Shown one piece after another: positions 1 to 5,806 of a stretch of 5,806 nucleotides of DNA. The first letter of the stretch is position 1; each line of letters starts with the position of its first letter. The translations under genes and the position numbers were made by a program. This stretch comes from Lentisphaerota bacterium (GTDB lineage Bacteria > Verrucomicrobiota > Kiritimatiellia > RFP12 > UBA1067), in the NCBI GenBank assembly GCA_015061765.1, contig SUVZ01000269.1:1-5806 (forward strand), read 5' to 3'. The notes under the pieces were generated by a model that was not told where the DNA came from, searched no databases, and saw nothing but the letters and a program-made list of their open reading frames with translations.

Positions 1-565
1 CGTGACCGGCCTTCTTTATTTTTCCATCGGTCACAATCTTAAAACAGCCGGCCAACTTCACATGATAGGTGCCGCTTTCCTCTTCAATTCTTATTTCATC
101 GCCCGCCGTTTCAACGCTTCCTGTCCGGTTGAACGGCCATTTTTCATCGGGGAACGGCACGGCTACATTCAGCGTAAACGACAAAGCCCCTTTCTTCGAT
201 GCGGCAAAGCGCATTACACCGGCCTTGTCCGGATATGAAGCGAAGTATTCGCGTGTATAATCAACACCGCCGGATGAATATCCAACAGTGGCGATTCCGG
301 TTTCAAGATCGAGTTCCCGGACATAGTCCTTTGCGTCTCCGTGCCCGAAATCGACCGATACATCCACCGCATCCGTAAGATTTCCCTCCGGCCAGTCCTT
401 CCGGTTGTAAAGAAGCCGACGCGTCTGAAACGACGGTTCCGTCAGCTGCAGGCGCTCCACATCGACGCCGCCGAATTCGGAAATGCCGAACAGTCCGTTA
501 CCGAGCGGAATCGAAGCGTTGCGCCACCCTTCCCGATTCCAGTCCGCCGCCGTGCGGTAACGCAA
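1..565 (-). other. GH95-type N-terminal domain (Glyco_hyd_65N_2-like), cut by the window edge
   Basis: Residues ~827-1014 of the hydrolase. Hallmarks are a leading LRYRTAADW, then IPLGNGLFG, FGGVDVERLQL, VDFGHG, YVRELDLETGIATVGY, YTREYFASYPDK and GALSFTLNV, in the order expected for the beta-sandwich that precedes the (alpha/alpha)6 barrel of GH95 alpha-L-fucosidases and alpha-L-galactosidases. The usual N-E-x-x-L-W motif after QL is replaced by TEPSFQT, and the stretch between it and the VDFGH strand is short, suggesting a divergent subgroup. The catalytic residues would lie to the left of the window, so activity cannot be judged. Confidence 0.8.
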
Positions 566-3043
566 GCGCCATCCTTTACCGAACGCGGCAAGGCGCGGAA
601 GCGGCAGTATCTCCCACGCGAGAAGACCGCCCGATAACCCCTTCTGCAGCACAATGTCGAGTCGAATCGATTTCGCCTTAACCCCAACAGGAAATTTCAT
701 CTCACAGAAACCGTCTTTCAGGATCGGATCCATCGCGGCAATATCCTGCCACGCCGCATCATCTGCCGCACGCCACTTCACGCGGCAGGATTTCGGAAGT
801 GCGCATTTTCCGCCGGTCGGCGTATCATCAAACCAGTAGATCCTGACACCGCTGACGGCGCGCAGATTTCTGAAATCACACTGTATCCACTCCTCCGTGC
901 CGCGATGCGGCCAGAATGTGAAGCGGCGGATGGACCTGTCGTTAGATGACGACGGTTTGATGCCGGAAAAGAGATTGTTAATGCTATCGGCGGGATTGCA
1001 GTGCGAAGCCGTAAGCCTGCTGTCCACTCCCGCCCATGCGTCCGTTGCGAACCAGGTCTGCATTTCATTGCCCGGCTTCCGATTGTCCCACAGACAGTAA
1101 GGTATGAGTTTTACGCCGTTGCATGATTTCAGGGACGGGAAAGAACAACCTCCGATTTCCATATTCTCTTCGGTGAATGCGGCATTCGCCGGGATCACCG
1201 CGCCGAACGCCCTGCCGCCGTTATCCACTCCCTCTGCGCAATAGACGACGGGTCCCCGCTCGACGGCGAGCCGCCCGCGGTTGGCCGCGACATTGCCGTG
1301 CGCCTTGATTCGGCGTACAGGCATATTCATCGTCACTTCGACCGCATCCCCCTTCTTCCATACGCGGTCAATCACGCAATATCCATGAACAGGTGTCACC
1401 TTCACGGCCTCACCATTCACGAAAATCCTGAAATCGGAAATCGTTCCGGGAATAGTCTGCGTGTAAAGATCGCTCGGCACTGGCCGTCCGACACACCAAC
1501 CGGGAATGCGGACATGCAACTTGAACGTGTGGGCGGCCGCGCGCGCGTCGGGATCGACTTCAATGCGCACCTTGCCATCCCAAGGATAGTCCGTCGTCTG
1601 CGACACCTTGACCGTACCGGATTTCAGATTGAGTTTAGCCTCGCTCGCCACAAAAAGATTCACATAGACGGCATTCCCCTTCGTCGAGTAGGCGAATTGC
1701 GGAATCTGCGGAATGAAACGCACCACGTTCACCGGACAGCACGATGTCCTGAACCACTTGGAACGTTTGTAACCGCCTCTCGAAGCGAGAGGATTTGGAT
1801 AGAAGAACTCGTCGCCGCTCAGACTGACGCCGCTGATGATGCCGTTGTAGAGCGCACGCTCCAGCACATCGACGTATTTCGCATCTCCGTGAAGAAGGAA
1901 CATCCGCCAGTTCCAGAGCGCGTTTCCGATTCCCGCACACGTCTCAAGATAGGCCGTCTCGTTAGGCAGCTCATACGCGGCTCCGAATTTCTCGCCCTTG
2001 TGCCGTGCGCCGACGGATCCGTTGAGATGGAGTTTCTTTTCGACGACGTTCTCCCACAGCCGATCTGTCGCCTTGAGATAATCCGCACTGCCCATGAGAG
2101 ATGCTATATCCGCCATGCCGCAGTAGAGATACGTCGCACGAACGGCGTGGCCGACAGCTTCACGCTGTTCAAGAACCGGCGCATGGTTCTGTATCTGGCT
2201 GCCCGGCGCGGCATTCGCATCGCCCTTGACAAGCGTCCCTTCAGGCGTAAACACCTCCGACGTCCGTCCTGTCGTGCTGAATCCGCGCATATCGAGAAAG
2301 TGACGTGCAAGTCGTAGATAGCGTTCCTCGCCGGTCGCCCGGTAAAGTCTGCAGAGGGCAAGTTCGATCTCTTCATGCCCGGGGACATGCTTCAACTGAC
2401 CGGGATTGGGACCGAACGTCCTGTCCACAAGGTCTGCCGATTTGACGGCGACATCGAGAAGGTTACGCTTGCCCGTCGCCTCAAACCATGCGACCGCCGC
2501 CTCGTAGAGATGACCCGCATTGTAGAGTTCGTGCCCCGAAGCGCAATTGCCCCAACGCTTCGCCCCCATCATCCGGCGATGTCTGAAACCCTCGACCTTG
2601 TCCATACCGAGCGTCCTCGCCGTGTAAAGGTAACCGTCCGGTTCCTGAGCCTTGGCGATATCGCCGATAACGGCGTCTATCTGCTTTTCAAGATTCCTGT
2701 CAGGTACCGTGGATAGAATGTACGCCGCCCCCTCGATGACCTTGAAAACATCCGAATCATCGTATGGAATGCCCTTAAATCCCGTACCGGCCCGTTCTCC
2801 CGCAAGACGGAAGTTGGAGAGCCGCCCCGTCTCTTCGCACCGCTTAAGATCGCTCCAAACCGTTACAACACGATTTGTCTCGATGCGCGGACGCCAAAAT
2901 CCGTCCGTAAACGTCACATTGCGGATATCGGGCGGACAAATCGACGAAGCCGAACCGCACGAATTCGGCATGGTGGTCCGTCCCCAACCCGCCGCTGCAG
3001 CCACTGAAACCAAAGCGACACACAGGAGAGTTTTACAATTCAT
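1..3043 (-). CDS. Secreted GH127–discoidin-like–GH95 fusion glycoside hydrolase, 3' end beyond window
   Basis: The frame is open from ATG at 3043 to the window edge, at least 1014 codons with no stop; the stop codon is not in the window. Residues 1-20 form a Sec-type signal (MNCK, then a hydrophobic stretch and an Ala run), so the protein is probably exported to the periplasm or surface. Residues ~33-660 match GH127/DUF1680 beta-L-arabinofuranosidases: HELYNAGHL, AVGHAVR, ETCA, SCCPVN and ERGPVVYC motifs in the family order. By analogy with HypBA1, Glu367, Cys369, Cys435 and Cys436 would bind zinc, Cys435 would be the nucleophile and Glu351 (in GEKF) the acid/base. Residues ~675-816 look like an F5/8 type C sandwich. 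From ~827 (LRYR...LPLGNG) to the edge is a GH95 N-terminal domain. The start is supported by an AAGGAAA ribosome site. Related GH146 or an aceric-acid-releasing GH127 are alternatives for the first domain. The fold assignment is firm; the exact substrate is not. Confidence 0.93.
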   Translation of the reverse strand, partial: MNCKTLLCVALVSVAAAAGWGRTTMPNSCGSASSICPPDIRNVTFTDGFWRPRIETNRVVTVWSDLKRCEETGRLSNFRLAGERAGTGFKGIPYDDSDVFKVIEGAAYILSTVPDRNLEKQIDAVIGDIAKAQEPDGYLYTARTLGMDKVEGFRHRRMMGAKRWGNCASGHELYNAGHLYEAAVAWFEATGKRNLLDVAVKSADLVDRTFGPNPGQLKHVPGHEEIELALCRLYRATGEERYLRLARHFLDMRGFSTTGRTSEVFTPEGTLVKGDANAAPGSQIQNHAPVLEQREAVGHAVRATYLYCGMADIASLMGSADYLKATDRLWENVVEKKLHLNGSVGARHKGEKFGAAYELPNETAYLETCAGIGNALWNWRMFLLHGDAKYVDVLERALYNGIISGVSLSGDEFFYPNPLASRGGYKRSKWFRTSCCPVNVVRFIPQIPQFAYSTKGNAVYVNLFVASEAKLNLKSGTVKVSQTTDYPWDGKVRIEVDPDARAAAHTFKLHVRIPGWCVGRPVPSDLYTQTIPGTISDFRIFVNGEAVKVTPVHGYCVIDRVWKKGDAVEVTMNMPVRRIKAHGNVAANRGRLAVERGPVVYCAEGVDNGGRAFGAVIPANAAFTEENMEIGGCSFPSLKSCNGVKLIPYCLWDNRKPGNEMQTWFATDAWAGVDSRLTASHCNPADSINNLFSGIKPSSSNDRSIRRFTFWPHRGTEEWIQCDFRNLRAVSGVRIYWFDDTPTGGKCALPKSCRVKWRAADDAAWQDIAAMDPILKDGFCEMKFPVGVKAKSIRLDIVLQKGLSGGLLAWEILPLPRLAAFGKGWRLRYRTAADWNREGWRNASIPLGNGLFGISEFGGVDVERLQLTEPSFQTRRLLYNRKDWPEGNLTDAVDVSVDFGHGDAKDYVRELDLETGIATVGYSSGGVDYTREYFASYPDKAGVMRFAASKKGALSFTLNVAVPFPDEKWPFNRTGSVETAGDEIRIEEESGTYHVKLAGCFKIVTDGKIKKAGH
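596..1021 (-). other. Discoidin/F5-8 type C-like domain between the two hydrolase domains
   Basis: Residues ~675-816 of the hydrolase. The segment begins SRLTASHC, contains FTFWPHRGTEEWIQCDF and VSGVRIYWFDD, and ends in a KSIRLDI strand and WEILPLP. This is the pattern of the galactose-binding-like sandwich often attached to the C-terminus of GH127 enzymes in Bacteroidota and PVC bacteria. It may bind carbohydrate or may only pack against the catalytic domain. The boundaries are estimated by eye. Confidence 0.7.
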
Positions 3044-3046
3044 ATA

Positions 3047-3053
3047 TTTCCTT
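3047..3053 (-). promoter_or_regulatory. Ribosome binding site of the GH127–GH95 fusion
   Basis: On the minus strand AAGGAAA ends four bases before the ATG at 3043, with the GGA core five bases away. It fixes this start ahead of the signal peptide. In the 68-base gap before this gene (3044-3111) I see no convincing promoter and no hairpin with a T-run; a TATGAT at 3082-3087 lacks a matching -35 box. Read-through from the upstream genes is therefore the simplest reading. Confidence 0.6.
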
Positions 3054-3111
3054 TTCTTCAAACGAAAATCACCATACACTGATCATAAATCCGCTAACCG
3101 CATAGATACCG

Positions 3112-3378
3112 TCATCTCTTACCGATATACCGTATCTGCGCACCGCTCATATCCGGCGAACGCGAAATCTCAACCCACCCGCTTGCGTCGGCGGAGACGG
3201 CAAACGCAACGCCCATCGTCGTCTCGGCGGCGTTCTGCAGCACCGGCGCCGAGGCGATCAGCGGAGAGACAGGCTTTGTCTCGTCCGCGTCCGCAACGGC
3301 AGGGCGCGGTGTCCCCACCGCGCCCGTAGCGGCGACCATGCCGCCCAGAAATTCCCTTCTCGAAACTACTGACGTCAT
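3112..3378 (-). CDS. Tat-signal protein, truncated stub of a purple-acid-phosphatase-like enzyme
   Basis: An 88-aa ORF. Residues 6-13 are a twin-arginine motif (SRREFLGG), followed by a hydrophobic Ala/Gly-rich stretch and an A-V-A cleavage site near residue 29, so it is predicted to be exported folded through Tat. The remaining ~59 residues (PLIASAPVLQN, TTMGVAFAVS, GWVEISRSPD) resemble the start of the fibronectin-III-like N-terminal domain found in calcineurin-like and purple-acid-type phosphatases. The stop (TGA) comes where the next strands of that domain and the metal-binding phosphatase domain should follow. No continuation is visible in any frame of the 68 bases before the next gene. 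A strong ribosome site overlaps the stop of the upstream gene, so it may still be translated. It is either a deletion remnant or a minimal exported peptide; I favour a remnant. Confidence 0.65.
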   Translation of the reverse strand: MTSVVSRREFLGGMVAATGAVGTPRPAVADADETKPVSPLIASAPVLQNAAETTMGVAFAVSADASGWVEISRSPDMSGAQIRYIGKR

Positions 3379-3384
3379 GCATTT

Positions 3385-3390
3385 CTCCTT
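3385..3390 (-). promoter_or_regulatory. Ribosome binding site of the Tat ORF, overlapping the upstream stop codon
   Basis: AAGGAG on the minus strand lies six bases before the ATG at 3378. Together with the TAA of the 760-aa gene at 3391-3389 it reads TAAGGAG, an arrangement that permits translational coupling. The spacing favours ATG 3378, which opens the Tat-signal frame, over the out-of-frame ATG at 3382. Confidence 0.7.
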
Positions 3391-5671
3391 AGTAGAAAGA
3401 TATAATAAGCCCTCTAAGTCTGAAATAGCCGTCTGCCGCCTGGTACGCCCGCTTGCCGTTCACGGTGACGCGGGAAAGAGTGTCGGCATCGAGCGTCTCG
3501 GATACCTTCACCTTGCCCAGCACATCGCCTGTGAGCGCGAGCGTTGCGCCATCCGGCACCGTCAGCGACGCCATAGTGAGCGTCGCGCCGTTGCCGACCG
3601 TGATCGCTGAGGACGCCGTGAGCGTTACGTTGCCCACTGTGTTAGCAGTACCCGCCGCAAGTCCAAGCGTGCCACCTTCGAGAGAGAACTTGGAGCCGGA
3701 CACGGTAGCATCCGATTTGCCGAGAAGCAATGTCCCCTCGCAAATGCGCGTCGCATTGTTCACATACTTCATCTGCCCGTTCATCCGCATCGTGCCTGCA
3801 CCGGTTTTCTTGATAACTGAATATCGCTGGCTCGCCGTATTAGAAAGGTTCACATCGCCATTAAAGATGAAATCCGCATCATCACCCGCCACAGTGTCAT
3901 CCACGCAAATCTCCCACTCGCGTTTCGTGGTGTTATAGCTGAAAAGCGTGACATCGGGGTTGAATGTGCTTGCGCCAGTTCCCGTCACGTTCATAACCAC
4001 GTTGTTTTGATCGTAAACTGCGGATAGACCGACACTGCCCGATATTGTAGAGCCGTTGGACAGCGTCAGCATCTTCGGAACGTAGGTAGCTTTGTTGGCA
4101 ATGAGTTCCGATGCATCGAGCGTCAAGACCTGTTTCCCTCTGTAGAATGCGTGGGAGTTATTCTCCGCATACAACTTCGATCCGGGATGCATCGTTATGG
4201 CGGATTCGCCGCCGCTTGTCCCGTAGCCCATCTTGTTGTAGCCGTAAATATGCAATTCCGTCCCTTCGCCATATACATCCGTCATTCCGGCAGGAAGCGG
4301 ATAATATGGGGTCGCAGAGTGTTGGGCGTAGAATTTCATCACATGATCTGCGTCGCCCTTGATGATGTATGCGCTGTTGGCCATGCTGTTTTGCGCAGTA
4401 ACATTCACCGTAGCCGTTGCAGATGTCGCCTCGAATGTCACCTCCGCATCGTCGCCGCCGATGGGCATGTCTATTGCCAACGTGCCGGAGACTGCAAACG
4501 TCAACTTGTCCTTCGCCTTGCTGCGCAGGGCGAGAGTGTCGAGACCATACCCCTGTTTCGAACCCGCGTCGAACTTCTCCTGAGTGATTACCGCCCAGTT
4601 CTGCCTCGTGTAGTTGATGTCGAAATCGTTGTCCAGATCGAGCACACCGTCAATATACGCCGCATAGACGATGCGGGCGGCCACATCGCTTCCGCTCTGG
4701 CGGAGACGGATCTTCACGCATTTTGTCATCGTTCCGTCTATGACGGGAAACTGCGCGTAGAGATAGCCGTCCGCTGATACGACATGATGCGGATAGAGCG
4801 TCACTTGCGCATTTGACCACCCCGTGAGCGCGTGTCCGTTGTTACATGTGGCATAAAGGATCTCAACGTCTTCAAGCGAAGTGTTTGTTGCGACGACGGT
4901 ATCGTACGAATCCGAAAGAAGGTTGCCGCAATAGTCCCATGTTTCGTATCGCCGCCCGAAAGTCAATTGCTTGAATCCGTATTTCTTGGCCGTATTACTG
5001 TCTTTCGTGAGATTCCAGCTTGGATGGTTGGGGCATTCAAAAAGGCTGATGCCGAGATAGTTGGTGTAGGTTGCACCTTTTATATAGCCGCCGCTGATTA
5101 CCCTGGCCTTGATGTCGTCGCCATCCTGTTGCAGTTCGAGGTGGACGCCATAGAGGTATGTACTGTCAAAACTCTGGAACTCGGCCCGGAGTGTATCGCC
5201 CTCGCGCACTATCCAGTATGGGTGATACACGGTCTGGCCGTTTCCTCCGTTCCCGCAGCCGGTGGATGAAACCGGTACGATGTCGTCAAGCCGGGTGTTC
5301 GTCAGCACAGTTTGCCAATTGGGGTTGGTGTATCGGTCGAATACACTACCGCTCCAAGCCATGTTCGTAACGCCGCCAAGACGCAGGGAACCGGCGGCGG
5401 AAACGGCGTTGGCGATTACGGGCGTACCTTGCTGCGAAGTGACGACCTGCGCACCATCCGCGAAAGAGAGCGTGTCGCCCGTCAAGGTCAGCATCTCGCC
5501 ATAGTCTGGCTTCATCCGCATTTTCGTGATATTGTCCGAACCATCGTACTCGAACGTTATCTTGCCGCCGGCAAGCGAGGTGACACCCGCCGTGTACGTT
5601 GCCGCCGTATTGGCAAACGCCTCAAGCGCAAGGCATCCCGCCGCGCCAATCATCATTATCAGTTTATTCAT
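3389..5671 (-). CDS. Secreted beta-strand-rich surface protein with PATR-like repeat and a duplicated unknown module
   Basis: A 760-aa protein. Residues 1-20 are a Sec signal peptide (MNK, hydrophobic core, A-F-A cleavage site). Residues ~25-115 are short, Gly/Asp/Thr-rich beta strands. Residues ~124-241 and ~262-385 are two diverged copies of one module that I do not recognise. From ~390 the protein turns into low-complexity Ser/Thr/Asn/Gly strands typical of a beta-helix. Residues ~617-650 (YSVIKKTGAGTM ... CEGTLLLG) match the autotransporter-associated beta-strand repeat (PATR). The final residues (GYFRLRGLIISFY) form one hydrophobic strand ending in Phe-Tyr. No autotransporter barrel, PEP-CTERM, type IX sorting domain or catalytic motif is seen. 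Similar proteins are, from memory, abundant in Kiritimatiellota and Lentisphaerota. The role is unknown; surface adhesion or glycan binding is a guess from its place upstream of a glycoside hydrolase. The start is supported by a GAGGAAG ribosome site. Confidence 0.85.
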   Translation of the reverse strand: MNKLIMMIGAAGCLALEAFANTAATYTAGVTSLAGGKITFEYDGSDNITKMRMKPDYGEMLTLTGDTLSFADGAQVVTSQQGTPVIANAVSAAGSLRLGGVTNMAWSGSVFDRYTNPNWQTVLTNTRLDDIVPVSSTGCGNGGNGQTVYHPYWIVREGDTLRAEFQSFDSTYLYGVHLELQQDGDDIKARVISGGYIKGATYTNYLGISLFECPNHPSWNLTKDSNTAKKYGFKQLTFGRRYETWDYCGNLLSDSYDTVVATNTSLEDVEILYATCNNGHALTGWSNAQVTLYPHHVVSADGYLYAQFPVIDGTMTKCVKIRLRQSGSDVAARIVYAAYIDGVLDLDNDFDINYTRQNWAVITQEKFDAGSKQGYGLDTLALRSKAKDKLTFAVSGTLAIDMPIGGDDAEVTFEATSATATVNVTAQNSMANSAYIIKGDADHVMKFYAQHSATPYYPLPAGMTDVYGEGTELHIYGYNKMGYGTSGGESAITMHPGSKLYAENNSHAFYRGKQVLTLDASELIANKATYVPKMLTLSNGSTISGSVGLSAVYDQNNVVMNVTGTGASTFNPDVTLFSYNTTKREWEICVDDTVAGDDADFIFNGDVNLSNTASQRYSVIKKTGAGTMRMNGQMKYVNNATRICEGTLLLGKSDATVSGSKFSLEGGTLGLAAGTANTVGNVTLTASSAITVGNGATLTMASLTVPDGATLALTGDVLGKVKVSETLDADTLSRVTVNGKRAYQAADGYFRLRGLIISFY
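3722..3823 (-). other. PATR-like beta-strand repeat in the surface protein
   Basis: Residues ~617-650. The pattern V-I-K-K-T-G-A-G-T-M, a short turn-rich loop, then C-E-G-T-L-L-L-G fits the autotransporter-associated repeat (K-x-G-x-G-T-L ... G-G-T-L-x-L-G). A weaker echo follows at residues 665-671 (EGGTLGL). Such repeats build stacked beta-helices in exported proteins. Confidence 0.65.
4517..4888 (-). repeat. Module copy 2 in the 760-aa surface protein
   Basis: Residues ~262-385. It opens with TNTSLEDV, has a Gly/Asn-rich loop, then YPHHVVSADGYLYAQF, IRLRQSGSDVAAR and AAYIDG, and closes with KQGYGLDTLAL, aligning with the landmarks of copy 1. About 20 residues separate the two copies. Confidence 0.6.
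4949..5302 (-). repeat. Module copy 1 in the 760-aa surface protein
   Basis: Residues ~124-241. It opens with TNTRLDDI, has a Gly/Asn-rich loop, then HPYWIVREGDTLRAEF, LELQQDGDDIKAR and GGYIKG, and closes with KKYGFKQLTF. Corresponding landmarks recur in the same order in copy 2, with far more divergence than a recent DNA duplication would show. No family assigned. Confidence 0.6.
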
Positions 5672-5680
5672 TTTCGCTCT

Positions 5681-5687
5681 TCCTCTC
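5681..5687 (-). promoter_or_regulatory. Ribosome binding site of the 760-aa gene
   Basis: GAGAGGA on the minus strand lies nine bases before the ATG at 5671. It supports that start, which is also the one that gives a complete signal peptide. Confidence 0.6.
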
Positions 5688-5697
5688 GGTATTGTCT

Positions 5698-5726
5698 ATT
5701 ACACTGCCAAAACGCGATTGCTTGAA
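5698..5726 (-). promoter_or_regulatory. Weak candidate sigma-70-like promoter for the three-gene unit
   Basis: On the minus strand TTCAAG (5726-5721) is followed by a 17-base spacer and TGTAAT (5703-5698). The -10 box matches TATAAT at five of six positions; the -35 matches TTGACA at only three of six. Transcription would begin about 20 bases before the start codon. It is the best candidate in the 135-base non-coding stretch, but a chance match is quite possible. Confidence 0.25.
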
Positions 5727-5806
5727 TTTCACTAGGCGGGAAAGTACACATTTCCGCTCACGCCGCAAATGGTATTAATTTCATTTCGGCGCAAACGAAA
5801 CCCTTA

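Larger units (their letters stand above)
5672..5806. other. Non-coding upstream region with two small inverted repeats
   Basis: No gene is seen from 5672 to the right edge. Besides the ribosome site and weak promoter it holds an imperfect inverted repeat at 5736-5757 (GCGGGAAA and TTTCCGC around a seven-base centre, one base bulged) and TTTCG/CGAAA arms at 5784-5800. Either could be a regulator site upstream of the promoter. Neither has a T-run that would make it a terminator. Confidence 0.35.

Noticed and set aside
1298..2317. 339-codon plus-strand open frame
   Set aside because: It lies antisense to the GH127 domain, its translation is Arg/His-rich without recognisable motifs, and the opposite strand gives a clear family match. 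It is a shadow frame.
3082..3087. TATGAT on the minus strand as a -10 box for the fusion hydrolase
   Set aside because: No acceptable -35 hexamer occurs 16-18 bases upstream.
3104..3137. Inverted repeat AGATAC/GTATCT and direct repeat ATACCGT around the end of the Tat ORF
   Set aside because: Arms of six or seven bases separated by 14-22 bases, with no T-run. Too weak for a terminator, and a deletion between direct repeats would leave one copy, not two.
2652..3329. 225-codon plus-strand open frame
   Set aside because: It spans the start of the hydrolase, the gap and the Tat ORF in antisense, and ends in Arg/Ser/Pro-rich low complexity with no ribosome site or domain.
3170..3382. Alternative minus-strand start at 3382 in another frame
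   Set aside because: It gives an Arg/Gly-rich product without a signal, while the frame from 3378 gives a textbook twin-arginine signal with better ribosome-site spacing.
4151..4777. 208-codon plus-strand open frame opposite the surface protein
   Set aside because: It has no recognisable motif or signal, and lies wholly antisense to a frame with a signal peptide, repeats and a ribosome site.

Overview
All the recognisable genes lie on the minus strand and read from right to left. In transcription order they are: (1) a 760-aa secreted, beta-strand-rich surface protein (5671 to 3389); (2) an 88-aa ORF made of a twin-arginine export signal and a stub of a phosphatase-type N-terminal domain (3378 to 3112); (3) a very long ORF that starts at 3043 and is still open at the left edge of the window (at least 1014 codons). 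This last ORF encodes a multi-domain glycoside hydrolase. Long plus-strand frames, such as the 339-codon one at 1298-2317, are shadows of it.

The main find is the architecture of the third gene. After a Sec signal peptide it carries a full GH127-type (DUF1680) beta-L-arabinofuranosidase domain in which the zinc-binding and catalytic residues are recognisable. A discoidin/F5-8-type-C-like beta-sandwich follows, and then, with only a short linker and no internal start, ribosome site or signal peptide, the N-terminal domain of a GH95-type enzyme (alpha-L-fucosidase/alpha-L-galactosidase clan). The GH95 catalytic barrel would lie beyond the left edge and cannot be checked here. This looks like a genuine two-enzyme fusion for plant or algal polysaccharide side chains.

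The first gene resembles the autotransporter-repeat (PATR) proteins common in carbohydrate-degrading PVC-group bacteria. It contains two copies of a module of about 120 aa that I cannot assign to a named family, and it ends without an autotransporter beta-barrel. The second gene has a good ribosome site overlapping the stop codon of gene 1. It stops just where a purple-acid-phosphatase-like protein would begin its metallophosphatase domain, so it is a truncated remnant or a minimal secreted peptide.

The organism is probably a Gram-negative, polysaccharide-degrading bacterium of the PVC superphylum (Kiritimatiellota, Lentisphaerota or Verrucomicrobiota). This is inferred from the kinds of proteins and their resemblance to families I associate with that group, together with the lack of SusC/SusD-type genes; no phylogenetic marker is present. 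The three genes are co-directional with gaps of 10 and 68 bases and are plausibly one transcript, starting in the 135-base non-coding stretch at 5672-5806. No tRNA, rRNA, CRISPR array, insertion sequence or convincing terminator was seen.
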